Shown here: piece by piece, positions 36,122 to 44,912 of the stretch
Numbering within the stretch: position 1 is the stretch's first letter
How the letters are laid out: each line of letters starts with the position of its first letter
Origin: Prochlorococcus sp. AG-355-P18
GTDB taxonomy: Bacteria; Cyanobacteriota; Cyanobacteriia; PCC-6307; Cyanobiaceae
Direction of reading: 5' to 3'
Length of the DNA stretch: 64,000 bases
Assembly (NCBI GenBank): GCA_003280515.1
Contig: QCER01000010.1
Span: 1 to 64,000 of the forward strand
Position numbers and translations under genes: made by a program
Notes under the pieces: model-generated
Seen by the model: only the letters and a program-made list of their open reading frames with translations
Databases searched by the model: none
What the model was told of the DNA's origin: nothing

Positions 36122-37327
36122 TCAATCAAAATTATTTTTTTGGCCTAATTTAAGTCTATTTACCAAAGGTTTAGCTGAAAGTCCTTGTATTCCTACTGTC
36201 ATCAAAATAGTAAGAAAAACTAAACCTTGTAGACGGCCAGCCCCAAGGATACCAGCCTGCTCTAATCTGATAGAAAAAAGAGAAGCTACAGCTGCAGTAA
36301 CAATACCTCTTGGAGCTAACCAGGCTAAAAATATTTTTTCTTTTAAGTTCAAGTCTCTCCCCATAGTTGCTATCCAGATAGAGATAGGGCGAACAATTAC
36401 CATCAACATAAAAACGCAAACAACCCCTCCCCAGCCTAGCGGACTTAATTCACCCCAAGAAACGTCAGCGGCCAAAAGAGGGAAAAGAACTGTAATTGCT
36501 AGTTGTGCTAATTCACCTATTAGATTATCCAATCTCTCCTTATCTATAACTTCTCTTTTGCCTACAATAAAACCTGCCGCGACTGAAGCCGGTAAGCCTG
36601 ATTCTGGTAAAAAATATTCGCAAATTCCATACACAAGAAAAATAAATCCAAGGGTAACTTGAAGCTCTATACCAAATGAGGCTTCATTTTTTATTTTTTT
36701 TAAAATTTCTGATAGTAACCATCCTGCACTTAATCCGATTAAAACCCCTCCCCCTAATCTTTGCATTAATGCTATGAATACATCGTTAATCCCACGAAGG
36801 TCCCCTAAAGTCAATTCTAAAAGCAGTAATGCTAGTACTGCACCAATTGGTTCAAGCAGCAACCCCTCAGCTTTTAAAACTTCCGAGAGTGGGGAAGCTA
36901 ATTTTATTTGTTCCACTAGTGGAGAGACAACTGTTGGTCCAGTAGCTAGAACTATGGCACTATATATTCCTGCGACTTGCCATGAAAGGCCAGCCAGCCA
37001 ATGAGCAATGAAAATTCCAGCTGATAATGAAATAAAAAGTCTTACCAATGAAATTTTTAAAACAGTATTTCTTATATTCCCCTCAGGCAGTTTTAAATTT
37101 AATCCTCCTTCAAAAAGAACCAAACAGACCAAAAGCCCCACAATAGTTTCAAGCCCTTGCCCGAGATCTAAAGGCTCAACAAGTCCCAATCCTGATCTTC
37201 CAATTAATAATCCAGAAAGCAATAAAATAACAACACTTGGGAATCCTGTAAAAGAAGAAAATAATCGAGCGCAAGCGCCTGCAAATACAGTTATTCCCCA
37301 AAGTAATCCAAGCCTTTCAGGCGTCAT
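36122..37327 (-). CDS. Cation:proton antiporter, CPA1-like
   Basis: A 401-residue membrane protein with about 11-12 helices. G-P-T-V-V-S-P-L-V and the A-S-V-A-A-G-F-I-V-G region are typical of NhaP/CPA1 transporters, which exchange Na+ or K+ for H+. The charged E-G-L-L-L-E-P-I-G and W-L-A-P-R-G-I-V-T-A-A-V segments with A-P-R-G-I-V are conserved family marks. It has no C-terminal regulatory TrkA domain. The gene ends directly at the gltX stop. About 150 bases separate its start from the hli gene end. Confidence 0.88.
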   Translation of the reverse strand: MTPERLGLLWGITVFAGACARLFSSFTGFPSVVILLLSGLLIGRSGLGLVEPLDLGQGLETIVGLLVCLVLFEGGLNLKLPEGNIRNTVLKISLVRLFISLSAGIFIAHWLAGLSWQVAGIYSAIVLATGPTVVSPLVEQIKLASPLSEVLKAEGLLLEPIGAVLALLLLELTLGDLRGINDVFIALMQRLGGGVLIGLSAGWLLSEILKKIKNEASFGIELQVTLGFIFLVYGICEYFLPESGLPASVAAGFIVGKREVIDKERLDNLIGELAQLAITVLFPLLAADVSWGELSPLGWGGVVCVFMLMVIVRPISIWIATMGRDLNLKEKIFLAWLAPRGIVTAAVASLFSIRLEQAGILGAGRLQGLVFLTILMTVGIQGLSAKPLVNRLKLGQKNNFD

Positions 37328-37478
37328 ATAAAATTATAAATAATAAAAACATTCATTATTTTGATTAAATCAATAATCTTTTCTCTAGTCCAATAAAAAC
37401 AATACTTTTTAATTTAATTCATCGACTGATCAAGAGTATTTTAAAAAATTCTTTCTAAGAAAATTAATTTTATTTCTA

Positions 37479-37655
37479 TTAAGAAAACTGGCTTATTAAA
37501 GCAATAATTATAAAAATAATTCCTATACCAACAGTTGCCATCCTTCCATTCCATATTTCAGCTTGAGGGGTAAAACCTCTTTTCCACAAATTCAATTCTT
37601 TTTTATCAACGAAGTTTTTTGTCTCTTTAATCTCGATTTTAGTTTGTTTGTTCAT
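37479..37655 (-). CDS. hli: High-light-inducible protein (Hlip), single-helix chlorophyll-binding
   Basis: A 58-residue gene. The N-terminal 23 residues are polar and Lys-rich; then G-F-T-P-Q-A-E-I-W-N-G-R-M-A-T-V-G starts the single membrane helix. E33-x-x-N36-x-R38-x-A-x-x-G is the chlorophyll-binding motif shared with the light-harvesting superfamily. Hlips protect photosystems by quenching and pigment storage and are abundant in high-light Prochlorococcus. It starts 5 bases after the tsaD stop on the same strand, with no clear Shine-Dalgarno, so it may depend on tsaD transcription or on its own promoter. Confidence 0.92.
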   Translation of the reverse strand: MNKQTKIEIKETKNFVDKKELNLWKRGFTPQAEIWNGRMATVGIGIIFIIIALISQFS

Positions 37656-37660
37656 TGAAA

Positions 37661-38731
37661 TTAGAAAGGAGGGTTTTCTTCATAAAGGGTATTTGCTTGT
37701 TCAATTGATAGTCTTCCTGCGACACCTAATTTAAGGGAACTTAAATGATCCTTAAATTTGACTCTGAACAACGCCGCCGCTCCAATCATTGCCGCATTAT
37801 CTGTACAAAGATCAAGAGGAGCTAAATGAACTTTAATAGATTTTTTACTAGCTTCACTAATCATCATTTTTCTTAATGTATTGTTAGCAGCCACTCCCCC
37901 AACCACAACTACATTATCCAAGCTATGGTCTTCTGCGCATTTTATTGTTCTCTCTACCAAGACCTCTGCCACTACTCTCTCAAAACTTGCAGCAATATCT
38001 GGAATTGGAACGGTCTTCTCAGTTAAATTTATTCTCTCAACTAATCTTAATACGGCAGTTTTTAACCCACTAAAAGAGAAATCATATTTAAGAAATCCCC
38101 CTTTTTTATCAGATATCTTACATTTTGGTAAATTAAATTTCATTGGGTCCCCATTTTTAGCAATCTTTTCAATTGCAGGTCCTCCTGGATAACTAAGACC
38201 TAATAGTCTGCCAACTTTATCAAAGGCTTCTCCAGCAGCATCATCAAAACTTTTCCCAAGTCTTTGCATCCTCCTACTATCATCAACCTTAATCAATTCA
38301 GTATGCCCGCCGCTAACAAGTAATGTAAGAAAAGATTTCTTTGGATAGTTTTCTGAAAATAAAATTGAAGATAAATGCCCCTCCAAATGATGAATTCCCA
38401 AAAATGGTTTTGAATGTAACATGCAAAGTGATCTTGCAGTTATGGAACCAACTCGTAAACAACCAACTAATCCAGGAGCTACAGTTGATGCAATATAATC
38501 GATTTCCTCAATTTTAATTTTTGCTTCTTCTAGGGCCTTATCTAAAACAAAAGGTAATAACTCTAAATGCTTTCTAGCTGCAAGTTCAGGCACAACTCCT
38601 CCCCATTTTGAATGATCTTCGATTTGAGAGGCAATTATATTTGAATGTATTCTGAAAGTATCGCCATTATTAGAAACTATTGAGACAGATGTCTCATCAC
38701 AACTTGTTTCAATAGCTAAAACTTTATGCAT
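37661..38731 (-). CDS. tsaD: tRNA threonylcarbamoyladenosine transferase TsaD
   Basis: It is the catalytic subunit for t6A37 modification of ANN-decoding tRNAs. H-H-L-E-G-H near residue 110 is the metal-binding motif (H-x-E-G-H), L-V-S-G-G-H-T-E and G-L-S-Y-P-G-G-P follow, and G-G-V-A-A-N-N-T-L-R is the nucleotide-binding region. Length 356 is normal. The gene is divergent from psaF (65 bases) and is followed by hli after 5 bases. Confidence 0.96.
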   Translation of the reverse strand: MHKVLAIETSCDETSVSIVSNNGDTFRIHSNIIASQIEDHSKWGGVVPELAARKHLELLPFVLDKALEEAKIKIEEIDYIASTVAPGLVGCLRVGSITARSLCMLHSKPFLGIHHLEGHLSSILFSENYPKKSFLTLLVSGGHTELIKVDDSRRMQRLGKSFDDAAGEAFDKVGRLLGLSYPGGPAIEKIAKNGDPMKFNLPKCKISDKKGGFLKYDFSFSGLKTAVLRLVERINLTEKTVPIPDIAASFERVVAEVLVERTIKCAEDHSLDNVVVVGGVAANNTLRKMMISEASKKSIKVHLAPLDLCTDNAAMIGAAALFRVKFKDHLSSLKLGVAGRLSIEQANTLYEENPPF

Positions 38732-38796
38732 TTTTGATTCAACTTGTTCTATTTTAATATTAATTTCTTACTTAACACACTATAAGGAATTAAAGA

Positions 38797-39360
38797 TTGC
38801 AACTTATGAAATTCTTTTTTTCAATCATAACCTCAGTTTTTCTGTTCCTCGGAATTACTCCAATTGCTCTGGCTGCATATGGGCCTGCCTTAAACGCAGA
38901 TAGAGCAAGCACAGAATATACTGCTTCAGCCCTCACAAAATGCTCTGAAAATCCTAAATTCATTGAGAGAGCAAATTCTGCAACTACTCAAAAAGACATA
39001 GCAAGATTTGAAAGATATGGAAAAGCATCATGCGGAGATGATGGTCTTCCTCATTTAATAATTGGACCTCCTCTTGAGCCATGGGGGGCCCTTCTAAATA
39101 GGGGGCATGAAGGAGATTTACTTATTCCCGGAGTATTGTTCATTTATATTGCTGGAATTATAGGTTGGTCAGGAAGAGAGTATCTCATTGAATCAAAAAA
39201 GACTAAGAATCCAGCAGATCTCGAGATCATTATTGACCTAGACTTGGCAAGAAAATGTCTTATAAAAGGAGCCCAATGGCCTCTTCTTGCTAATAAAGAA
39301 GGTAGAAATGGAGATTTAAGAGAGAAAGATAACAATATTACACTTAATGGTCCTCGCTAA
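38797..39360 (+). CDS. psaF: Photosystem I reaction centre subunit III (PsaF)
   Basis: PsaF lies on the lumenal side of photosystem I and helps dock plastocyanin or cytochrome c6. A signal peptide (about residues 4-27) precedes A-Y-G-P-A-L-N. Conserved Cys in T-K-C-S-E and K-A-S-C-G-D-D-G form the lumenal disulfide, G-L-P-H-L-I is typical, and one or two membrane segments lie near residues 110-130. Two starts are possible: TTG 38797, spaced 8 bases from TAAGGA, or ATG 38806; the TTG has better spacing but the ATG gives a more usual signal peptide. psaJ follows 30 bases later. Confidence 0.95.
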   Translation: MQLMKFFFSIITSVFLFLGITPIALAAYGPALNADRASTEYTASALTKCSENPKFIERANSATTQKDIARFERYGKASCGDDGLPHLIIGPPLEPWGALLNRGHEGDLLIPGVLFIYIAGIIGWSGREYLIESKKTKNPADLEIIIDLDLARKCLIKGAQWPLLANKEGRNGDLREKDNNITLNGPR

Positions 39361-39390
39361 ACATCCCAAAAAAAACTTTTATAAAACAAA

Positions 39391-39525
39391 ATGTTCAAAA
39401 TTCTAAACACAAAATTTGTCAGATCTGCTCCAGTCGTTGCAGCAATTTGGCTAAGCCTCACAGCTGGAATAATTATTGAATTTAATAGGTTTTTCCCAGA
39501 TTTATTATTCCATCCAATGAGTTGA
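39391..39525 (+). CDS. psaJ: Photosystem I subunit IX (PsaJ)
   Basis: A 44-residue single-pass protein in phase with the psaF gene but separated by 30 bases. The sequence begins [10 protein letters not shown], has [17 protein letters not shown] as the helix, then [10 protein letters not shown], which matches the known PsaJ pattern including the conserved F-N-R-F-x-P-D. PsaJ contacts PsaF in photosystem I. psaF and psaJ form the usual two-gene operon, ended by a hairpin at 39535-39570. Confidence 0.96.
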   Translation: MFKILNTKFVRSAPVVAAIWLSLTAGIIIEFNRFFPDLLFHPMS

Positions 39526-39534
39526 TAAATAGAA

Positions 39535-39570
39535 AATAATCAAGTTTTTATTAACTTGATTATTTTTTTT
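39535..39570 (+). terminator. Terminator of psaFJ, overlapping the end of gmk
   Basis: Bases 39535-39546 and 39553-39564 are a perfect 12-base inverted repeat with a 6-base loop, followed by six T (39565-39570). It lies 9 bases after the psaJ stop and contains the gmk stop codon (39540-39542, minus strand). It should end psaFJ transcription efficiently. On the minus strand it is followed only by TTTCT, so weaker. Confidence 0.9.
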
Positions 39571-40094
39571 GCTGTTTCATCAACATTGTGATTTGTTAAT
39601 ACAAAATCAAATTCATTTGATACTGAAATCTCATAATTAGCCCTTGAGAGTCTTTTTTTAATTGCCTCTTCTTTTTCTGTACCCCTATTTCTTATTCTTC
39701 TCTCTAACTCTTCTTTGTCCGGGGGAAGTAAAAATACTGACAGTGAATTAGGAAACTTATCTTTTATTTGCCTTGCACCCTCTACTTCAATTTCAAGTAG
39801 TACGGTAAATCCTTTTTTTATTTTCTCATTAACAGAAGACAAGGGTGTTCCATAGTAGTTTCCAGCAAATTGAGCCCATTCAAGGAAAAGGTTTTGTTCA
39901 ATCATTTCTTTAAACTTTTCTTGATTTAAGAAATAATAATTTTCTCCGTCCTTCTCTCCCTCTCTAGGTTCTCTAGTAGTTGCAGATATTGAAAGCCAAA
40001 AATTTTTTTCTTTATCTAATATTTTTTTAACAACTGTCCCTTTACCTACACCGCTGGGTCCAGTAAGGATAATAAGTTTTTTTTGATTTTTCAT
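39540..40094 (-). CDS. gmk: Guanylate kinase
   Basis: It phosphorylates GMP to GDP. The P-loop is G-P-S-G-V-G-K-G-T at about residues 12-20, S-A-T-T-R-E-P-R-E-G-E binds GMP, and F-L-E-W-A-Q-F and L-E-I-E-V-E-G-A are the lid and Mg regions. The 184-residue length is normal. The C-terminal codons lie in the psaFJ terminator hairpin. The gene is divergent from the RqcH-like gene with about 50 bases between starts. Confidence 0.96.
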   Translation of the reverse strand: MKNQKKLIILTGPSGVGKGTVVKKILDKEKNFWLSISATTREPREGEKDGENYYFLNQEKFKEMIEQNLFLEWAQFAGNYYGTPLSSVNEKIKKGFTVLLEIEVEGARQIKDKFPNSLSVFLLPPDKEELERRIRNRGTEKEEAIKKRLSRANYEISVSNEFDFVLTNHNVDETAKKIIKLIKT

Positions 40095-40143
40095 ATTAAA
40101 TTTTTTACAGTAAAATAGACATCTTGTGAATTAAAAAGGAATA

Positions 40144-41868
40144 ATGCAAAAAGGTGTTCCACAGATAATGGATATTACATCTATTAAATCTGTCTTGCAT
40201 TATTTGACAAAGAACATCTTACCTACAAAGTTTGAGACTGCCCAACAACCAGAGCCTAATACAATTCAATTATGTTTCAGAGGCGTTGATTCTCAAACAT
40301 GGTTAGAAGTTTCATGGAATGGAGATTCTCCAAGAATACTAAAGATAAATAAGCCAGAAAAGATTGGGAGAGAAAGCACACTTTCTAAACAAATAAGATA
40401 TGGATTAAAGTATATGGCTTTAATTTCGATTGATCAAGATGATTTCGAGAGAGTTATAAAATTTAGTTTTGCGAAAAAACCGGGAGATGAAATTAATAAG
40501 TATTTAATTTTTGAATTAATGGGAAAACATAGTAATATTTTTTATCTGGATAATAAACATAAAATAATTGCCGTTGGTAAACAAATTAAATCAAGTCAAT
40601 CTAGTTTTAGAACAATTTCAACAGGATCAATTTATTCTGACCCTCCAGTAAATCTCAAAAAACAACCTAGAGAAGATGAGTCTTTTAAATCATGGAAAGA
40701 CTCAATTTCAATAGTACCTGAGTCTTTGAAATACTGTTTAATAAATACCTATCAAGGAGTAAGCCCTATCCTCACAAAACAATTAGAAGTTGTTAGCGCA
40801 ACTGTTAATTCAGAAATAATGGAAAAAAATATTGATTTCATTAGCAACTCAGACTTAAAGGAGATATTTAAAAATTGGAAGATTTGGATAAACAGGTTTA
40901 AAAACAATAACTTTAACTTTTCTACATTCAACAAAGATTTTTATTGCGTTTGGTTTTTTGATAAGGAAATTAATTGCGAAAATAAAATAGATTTATGCAC
41001 AGGCTTAGAGAATTATTATGATTATCATCTGAAACAAAAAAAACTTGAATTATTGGAAAAGAAAATTGAAGGGATAATTTTTAAACAGACCAATATTGAG
41101 AAAAAGAATTTAAATATTCAACATGATCTTCTGACAAAATCAGAAAACTACGAGATATTTAAAGAAAAAGCTGACAATATATTCGCCTCTCATGAAATTA
41201 AAAAACAAGACATTATAAAGGGACAAAAACTATATAAAAAATCAAAAAAACTAAAAAGATCTAGAGAATTAATAAAAGAAAGATTAAGTATTTACAAAAC
41301 AAAAATAGAGAGATTAGACGAATTCACTACGCTTCTAGAAAATTTAAATTCTTTAAATCATGAAAAACTTTTTATGAGAATCAAACTACTAGAAGAAATT
41401 ATGGAAGAAATTTGTAACGAGTTTAATATCAATATCAAGAAGCAAAGAGAAGATCAGAAAAGTACATTTGAGATAGAGTCTTTACCAATTCAAGTTGAAA
41501 CTCCCACAGGATTAAAGCTTCAGGTAGGGCGAAATATGAGGCAAAATGATTTAATAAGCTTTAAGTTTTCAAAAAAAGGCGATTTATGGTTTCATGCACA
41601 GGAATCACCTGGCAGTCATGTAGTTTTGAAGTCTTCATCTCAAGTAGCATCTGAACAAGATCTTCAAATAGCTGCAGATTTAGCTGCTTTATTTAGTAAG
41701 GCAAAAAGAAACATTAAAGTTCCAATTAATTTAGTAAAGATTAAAGATTTGCAAAAAATTAAAAACGGAGGACCGGGTTGCGTTTCCTTTAAAAATGGAG
41801 AAATTATTTGGGGAAATCCTACAAGAGGAGAAGATTACATTAAAAAAAATCTTAAAACAGTAATTTAG
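40144..41868 (+). CDS. RqcH/NFACT family ribosome quality control protein
   Basis: A 574-residue NFACT protein. Residues 8-200 are the NFACT-N domain (D-I-T-S-I-K-S-V-L-H-Y-L and the later G-K-H-S-N-I-F-Y-L-D), 280-400 are coiled-coil-rich (helical Lys/Glu), and the C-terminal NFACT-R domain has D-L-W-F-H-A-Q-E-S-P-G-S-H-V-V-L. In bacteria the family binds stalled 50S subunits and directs alanine tailing. Older annotation calls it fibronectin-binding. ATG 40144 gives an 8-residue longer N terminus than ATG 40168 (M-D-I-T-S-I-K), which may be the true start. Confidence 0.9.
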   Translation: MQKGVPQIMDITSIKSVLHYLTKNILPTKFETAQQPEPNTIQLCFRGVDSQTWLEVSWNGDSPRILKINKPEKIGRESTLSKQIRYGLKYMALISIDQDDFERVIKFSFAKKPGDEINKYLIFELMGKHSNIFYLDNKHKIIAVGKQIKSSQSSFRTISTGSIYSDPPVNLKKQPREDESFKSWKDSISIVPESLKYCLINTYQGVSPILTKQLEVVSATVNSEIMEKNIDFISNSDLKEIFKNWKIWINRFKNNNFNFSTFNKDFYCVWFFDKEINCENKIDLCTGLENYYDYHLKQKKLELLEKKIEGIIFKQTNIEKKNLNIQHDLLTKSENYEIFKEKADNIFASHEIKKQDIIKGQKLYKKSKKLKRSRELIKERLSIYKTKIERLDEFTTLLENLNSLNHEKLFMRIKLLEEIMEEICNEFNINIKKQREDQKSTFEIESLPIQVETPTGLKLQVGRNMRQNDLISFKFSKKGDLWFHAQESPGSHVVLKSSSQVASEQDLQIAADLAALFSKAKRNIKVPINLVKIKDLQKIKNGGPGCVSFKNGEIIWGNPTRGEDYIKKNLKTVI

Positions 41869-41897
41869 TTTATAATAAAAAAAATTTTAAAATCTAA

Positions 41898-42158
41898 ATG
41901 TTTGATTTTCTTTTAGGCACTCATGAATTTTTAGGAAATCATAGTTTTCCAGAATTTATTGTTGGATATCTATTTGGTGCTGCATTAATAATTGGAGCTC
42001 CTACTGTTTTCTTACTACTTGCCTTCGTAAGCGCTTTAATGAAAACAAATGGGAAAATGGGTGGATACAGAGAATATGAAACTTATGGTGAATCATCTTT
42101 AAATGATGCTCCTCCTTTCTTATTACCAGATCCAACAAATCCTAAATTAAGCAAATAA
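41898..42158 (+). CDS. Small single-pass membrane protein, unrecognised
   Basis: An 86-residue protein with one helix at about residues 20-48 (F-I-V-G-Y-L-F-G-A-A-L-I-I-G-A-P-T-V-F-L) and a C-terminal polar domain containing G-G-Y-R-E-Y-E-T-Y-G and A-P-P-F-L-L-P-D-P. The neighbourhood (psaFJ, tatC, petCA) suggests a thylakoid or photosynthetic role, but I do not recognise the family. ATG 41898 follows the rqcH stop by 29 bases. Confidence 0.75.
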   Translation: MFDFLLGTHEFLGNHSFPEFIVGYLFGAALIIGAPTVFLLLAFVSALMKTNGKMGGYREYETYGESSLNDAPPFLLPDPTNPKLSK

Positions 42159-42238
42159 TTAAGTTTATCGAAGAATAAATTGGACTTTGACAATAGTAGT
42201 TTTAAACCTTTTTCTTACACAGTTTTTATCAAATAATA

Positions 42239-42997
42239 ATGAGAGGTACAGGTCAAAGTGAAAAAAAATTATCAGATTCGATGACTTTTAGTGATCATTT
42301 AGAGGAGCTTCGTCAAAGGATACTAAACTCAATTTACTCAATACTTATTTCAATATTCTTTAGTTTTCTCATCATAAAGCCATTAATATCTTTTTTAGAA
42401 ATTCCAGCTGGTGATATACATTTACTACAACTTGCTCCAGGAGAGTTTTTATTTGTCGCTATTAAAGTTGCAGGTTACAGCGGATTGATAGTTTCTATGC
42501 CTTATATTTTTTATCAAATAATATTATTCATTTCTCCTGGTTTAACAAAACAAGAAAAAAGCCTTATCTTGCCTGCAGTTTTTGGTTCAGGTCTTCTATT
42601 TTTTTTAGGGTTAATTTTTTCATGGTGGATATTAGTCCCTGCAGCAATAAATTTCTTTATTAGTTTCGGTGCTGATATTGTTGAACCAACATGGTCTATA
42701 GAAAGATATTTTGATTTTGTTCTCTTATTAATGTCCAGTACTGCAATAGCTTTTCAATTACCAGTATTACAATTTATTCTTGGTTCTCTTGGAATAATCA
42801 CAACAGAAAAAATGATTTCAAATTGGAAGATAGTTGTAATTTCCTCTGCAATATTATCTGCAGTGATTACCCCTTCAACTGACCCATTGACTATGTCATT
42901 GCTATCTATATCGATTGTGTTTTTATTTTTTGTGGGTACTGGATTAACTTACTTATCAGAAAATCTTAAGTCAAAAACTCTTTCATCTTCTCATTAA
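42239..42997 (+). CDS. tatC: Twin-arginine translocase subunit TatC
   Basis: A 252-residue Tat receptor subunit with six predicted helices. S-D-H-L-E-E-L-R-Q-R near residue 20 is the conserved N-terminal recognition sequence, F-V-A-I-K-V-A-G-Y-S-G and P-A-V-F-G-S-G-L-L-F follow, and the last helix ends in a Lys/Ser tail. It lies before petC, which encodes a Tat-dependent protein. The last 32 bases overlap the end of the converging DUF3067 gene. Confidence 0.95.
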   Translation: MRGTGQSEKKLSDSMTFSDHLEELRQRILNSIYSILISIFFSFLIIKPLISFLEIPAGDIHLLQLAPGEFLFVAIKVAGYSGLIVSMPYIFYQIILFISPGLTKQEKSLILPAVFGSGLLFFLGLIFSWWILVPAAINFFISFGADIVEPTWSIERYFDFVLLLMSSTAIAFQLPVLQFILGSLGIITTEKMISNWKIVVISSAILSAVITPSTDPLTMSLLSISIVFLFFVGTGLTYLSENLKSKTLSSSH

Positions 42998-43283
42998 GAT
43001 CTAATTGCAAGCTGACAGCTCTACCTAACCTTGGCTTAGCATTGACTTTCTTTAGCCATTCCCTTACTTCTTCTGAATATCCACATCTATTTAAAATCTC
43101 TATTTTATCAGCTATCGATTTTTTATATTCATCTTCATTTAAAGGGAATGATTCCTGTCCAAGAAATCCCCACATCATTTGAAAATAGACGAATTTTCCT
43201 CTTCTAAAGAGTCTAAAGTCATATTTTTTCCCCCAGCGATGCATCAAATAATGTATAACTTCATCTACTAGCAATGGGTTCAT
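42966..43283 (-). CDS. DUF3067 family protein
   Basis: A 105-residue protein of a cyanobacterial and plant family. It is soluble and helical, with W-G-K-K-Y-D-F-R-L-F-R-R near residue 17, the Y-F-Q-M-M-W-G-F-L-G-Q-E-S-F-P-L block, and E-V-R-E-W-L. Function unknown. It lies divergently from petC and overlaps tatC at its end by 32 bases. The conserved position beside petC/tatC makes a link with membrane-complex assembly a possibility. Confidence 0.8.
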   Translation of the reverse strand: MNPLLVDEVIHYLMHRWGKKYDFRLFRRGKFVYFQMMWGFLGQESFPLNEDEYKKSIADKIEILNRCGYSEEVREWLKKVNAKPRLGRAVSLQLDLNEKMKEFLT

Positions 43284-43406
43284 TTAAATCAATTAATTAA
43301 GACTTCCTAAACTTTTACTTTAAATTATTAAAAGTCCTATCTATTTGCAACAGAAATTGGGCAATTTGCTCCATAATAACTAATAAATAACAGAACCAAG
43401 TAGCGA

Positions 43407-43943
43407 ATGACTCAATTAAGTTCCAATGATGTCCCTTCTATGGGTCGAAGGCAATTTATGAATCTTCTTACATTTGGTACTGCAACTGGAGTAGCTTTAG
43501 GAGCCCTTTACCCTGTAGCTAATTATTTCATGCCTCTAAGAGCAGGCGGTGGTGGAGGTGGAACTTCTGCTAAAGATGAATTAGGGAATCCAATAACTAA
43601 GACAGGTTGGTTAGCTACCCATCAAGCAGGAGACAGAAGTCTAGTGCAAGGTCTAAAGGGAGATCCAACTTATTTAATAGTTAATGAGGGTGGGGAAATA
43701 GGAGAATTTGGATTAAATGCAATTTGTACTCATTTAGGTTGTGTTGTCCCATGGGATAGTGGTGCTAATAAATTCATATGTCCTTGTCATGGCAGTCAGT
43801 ACGATACTAACGGGAAGGTTGTAAGAGGGCCTGCACCTTTATCTTTAGCTCTAGCTCATGTCGATATTGAAGATGATGCTGTACTCGTCAAACAATGGTC
43901 GGAAACTGACTTTAGAACTAATGAAAATCCATGGTGGGCATAA
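43407..43943 (+). CDS. petC: Cytochrome b6f Rieske iron-sulfur protein
   Basis: It carries the 2Fe-2S cluster of cytochrome b6f. G-R-R-Q-F-M-N near residue 13 is a twin-arginine signal-anchor motif, followed by a helix (about 19-38) and a glycine-rich hinge with six Gly. The cluster boxes are C-T-H-L-G-C and C-P-C-H-G-S, both intact with Cys and His ligands. The gene is followed by petA, whose ORF overlaps its end by up to 13 bases or starts 5 bases later. It is a single transcript unit petCA, as is usual. Confidence 0.97.
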   Translation: MTQLSSNDVPSMGRRQFMNLLTFGTATGVALGALYPVANYFMPLRAGGGGGGTSAKDELGNPITKTGWLATHQAGDRSLVQGLKGDPTYLIVNEGGEIGEFGLNAICTHLGCVVPWDSGANKFICPCHGSQYDTNGKVVRGPAPLSLALAHVDIEDDAVLVKQWSETDFRTNENPWWA

Positions 43944-44902
43944 AAAAAATGAAAGGTCTTAAAAATCAAATCATGAAAAAAACAAGTTTATTTATCTGTA
44001 CTCTGCTTTTCATTTCAAGCATTGTATTTTATCCAGAGATCAGTTTTGCTTATCCATTTTGGGCTCAGCAAAATTACGAATCCCCAAGAGAAGCCACAGG
44101 TAAGATAGTTTGTGCAAATTGTCATCTAGCTCAGATGCCTACAATTGCAGAGGTTCCACAATCTGTTGGAGCAGACAGTGTTTTCAAAGCTGTTGTCAAA
44201 ATACCCTACAAAAATGATTTAAAAGAGATAGGGGCTGATGGTTCAGAAGTCCCATTACAAGTTGGTGCTGTTGTAATGCTGCCTGATGGCTTTAAACTAG
44301 CTCCACAAGAAAGATGGACAGAAGAAATAAAAGAGGAGACAGAAGGGGTTTATTTTACTAATTACAGTGAAGAGAAAGATAATATCATTATTGTCGGACC
44401 TTTACCCGGCGATACCAATAAAGAAATCGTTTTCCCTGTACTTTCCCCTGACCCATCCACTAATAAAGAATATCACTATGGGAAATACTCCTTACATATT
44501 GGAGGCAATAGAGGTAGAGGTCAGGTATATCCAACTGGAGACAAGAGCAATAATGTAGTATTCACTTCTTCCACAGCAGGAACTATAAATTCAATAGAAA
44601 CAATTGAAGATGGTAGCTATCAAGTTAATATAGAAAACGATAATGGTGAAATAACTACTGAAGCAGTCCCTGTAGGTCCTCAACTTATCGTAAAAGCGCA
44701 AGACAAAATTAATGTAGGTGACCCTCTTACTAATGATCCCAACGTTGGTGGCTTTGGTCAATTAGATGCTGAGGTTGTACTTCAGAGCCCTTATAGAGTT
44801 ATTGGATTGATTGCATTCTTCATTGGTGTAGGCTTAACACAAATACTTTTAGTATTAAAGAAAAAACAAGTAGAAAAAGTGCAAGCAGCAGAGGGTATCT
44901 AA
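43931..44902 (+). CDS. petA: Apocytochrome f
   Basis: The c-type cytochrome of the b6f complex. A signal peptide ends at S-F-A before Y-P-F-W-A-Q, so mature Tyr supplies the axial heme ligand. C-A-N-C-H is the heme attachment. The C terminus has a single membrane anchor (about residues 287-307) with a short basic stroma-side tail. The longest ORF starts at ATG 43931, overlapping petC by 13 bases; ATG 43949 (spacing 5 bases from the petC stop) or ATG 43973 (M-K-K-T-S-L-F) are more likely starts because they give a normal signal peptide. Confidence 0.95.
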   Translation: MVGIKKMKGLKNQIMKKTSLFICTLLFISSIVFYPEISFAYPFWAQQNYESPREATGKIVCANCHLAQMPTIAEVPQSVGADSVFKAVVKIPYKNDLKEIGADGSEVPLQVGAVVMLPDGFKLAPQERWTEEIKEETEGVYFTNYSEEKDNIIIVGPLPGDTNKEIVFPVLSPDPSTNKEYHYGKYSLHIGGNRGRGQVYPTGDKSNNVVFTSSTAGTINSIETIEDGSYQVNIENDNGEITTEAVPVGPQLIVKAQDKINVGDPLTNDPNVGGFGQLDAEVVLQSPYRVIGLIAFFIGVGLTQILLVLKKKQVEKVQAAEGI

Positions 44903-44912
44903 CTTTCTCTAA

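Noticed and set aside
36105-36662. 185-residue plus-strand frame opposite the antiporter gene
   Set aside because: It is a reverse-strand image of the transporter coding sequence, rich in Pro, Ser and Ile, without domain features.
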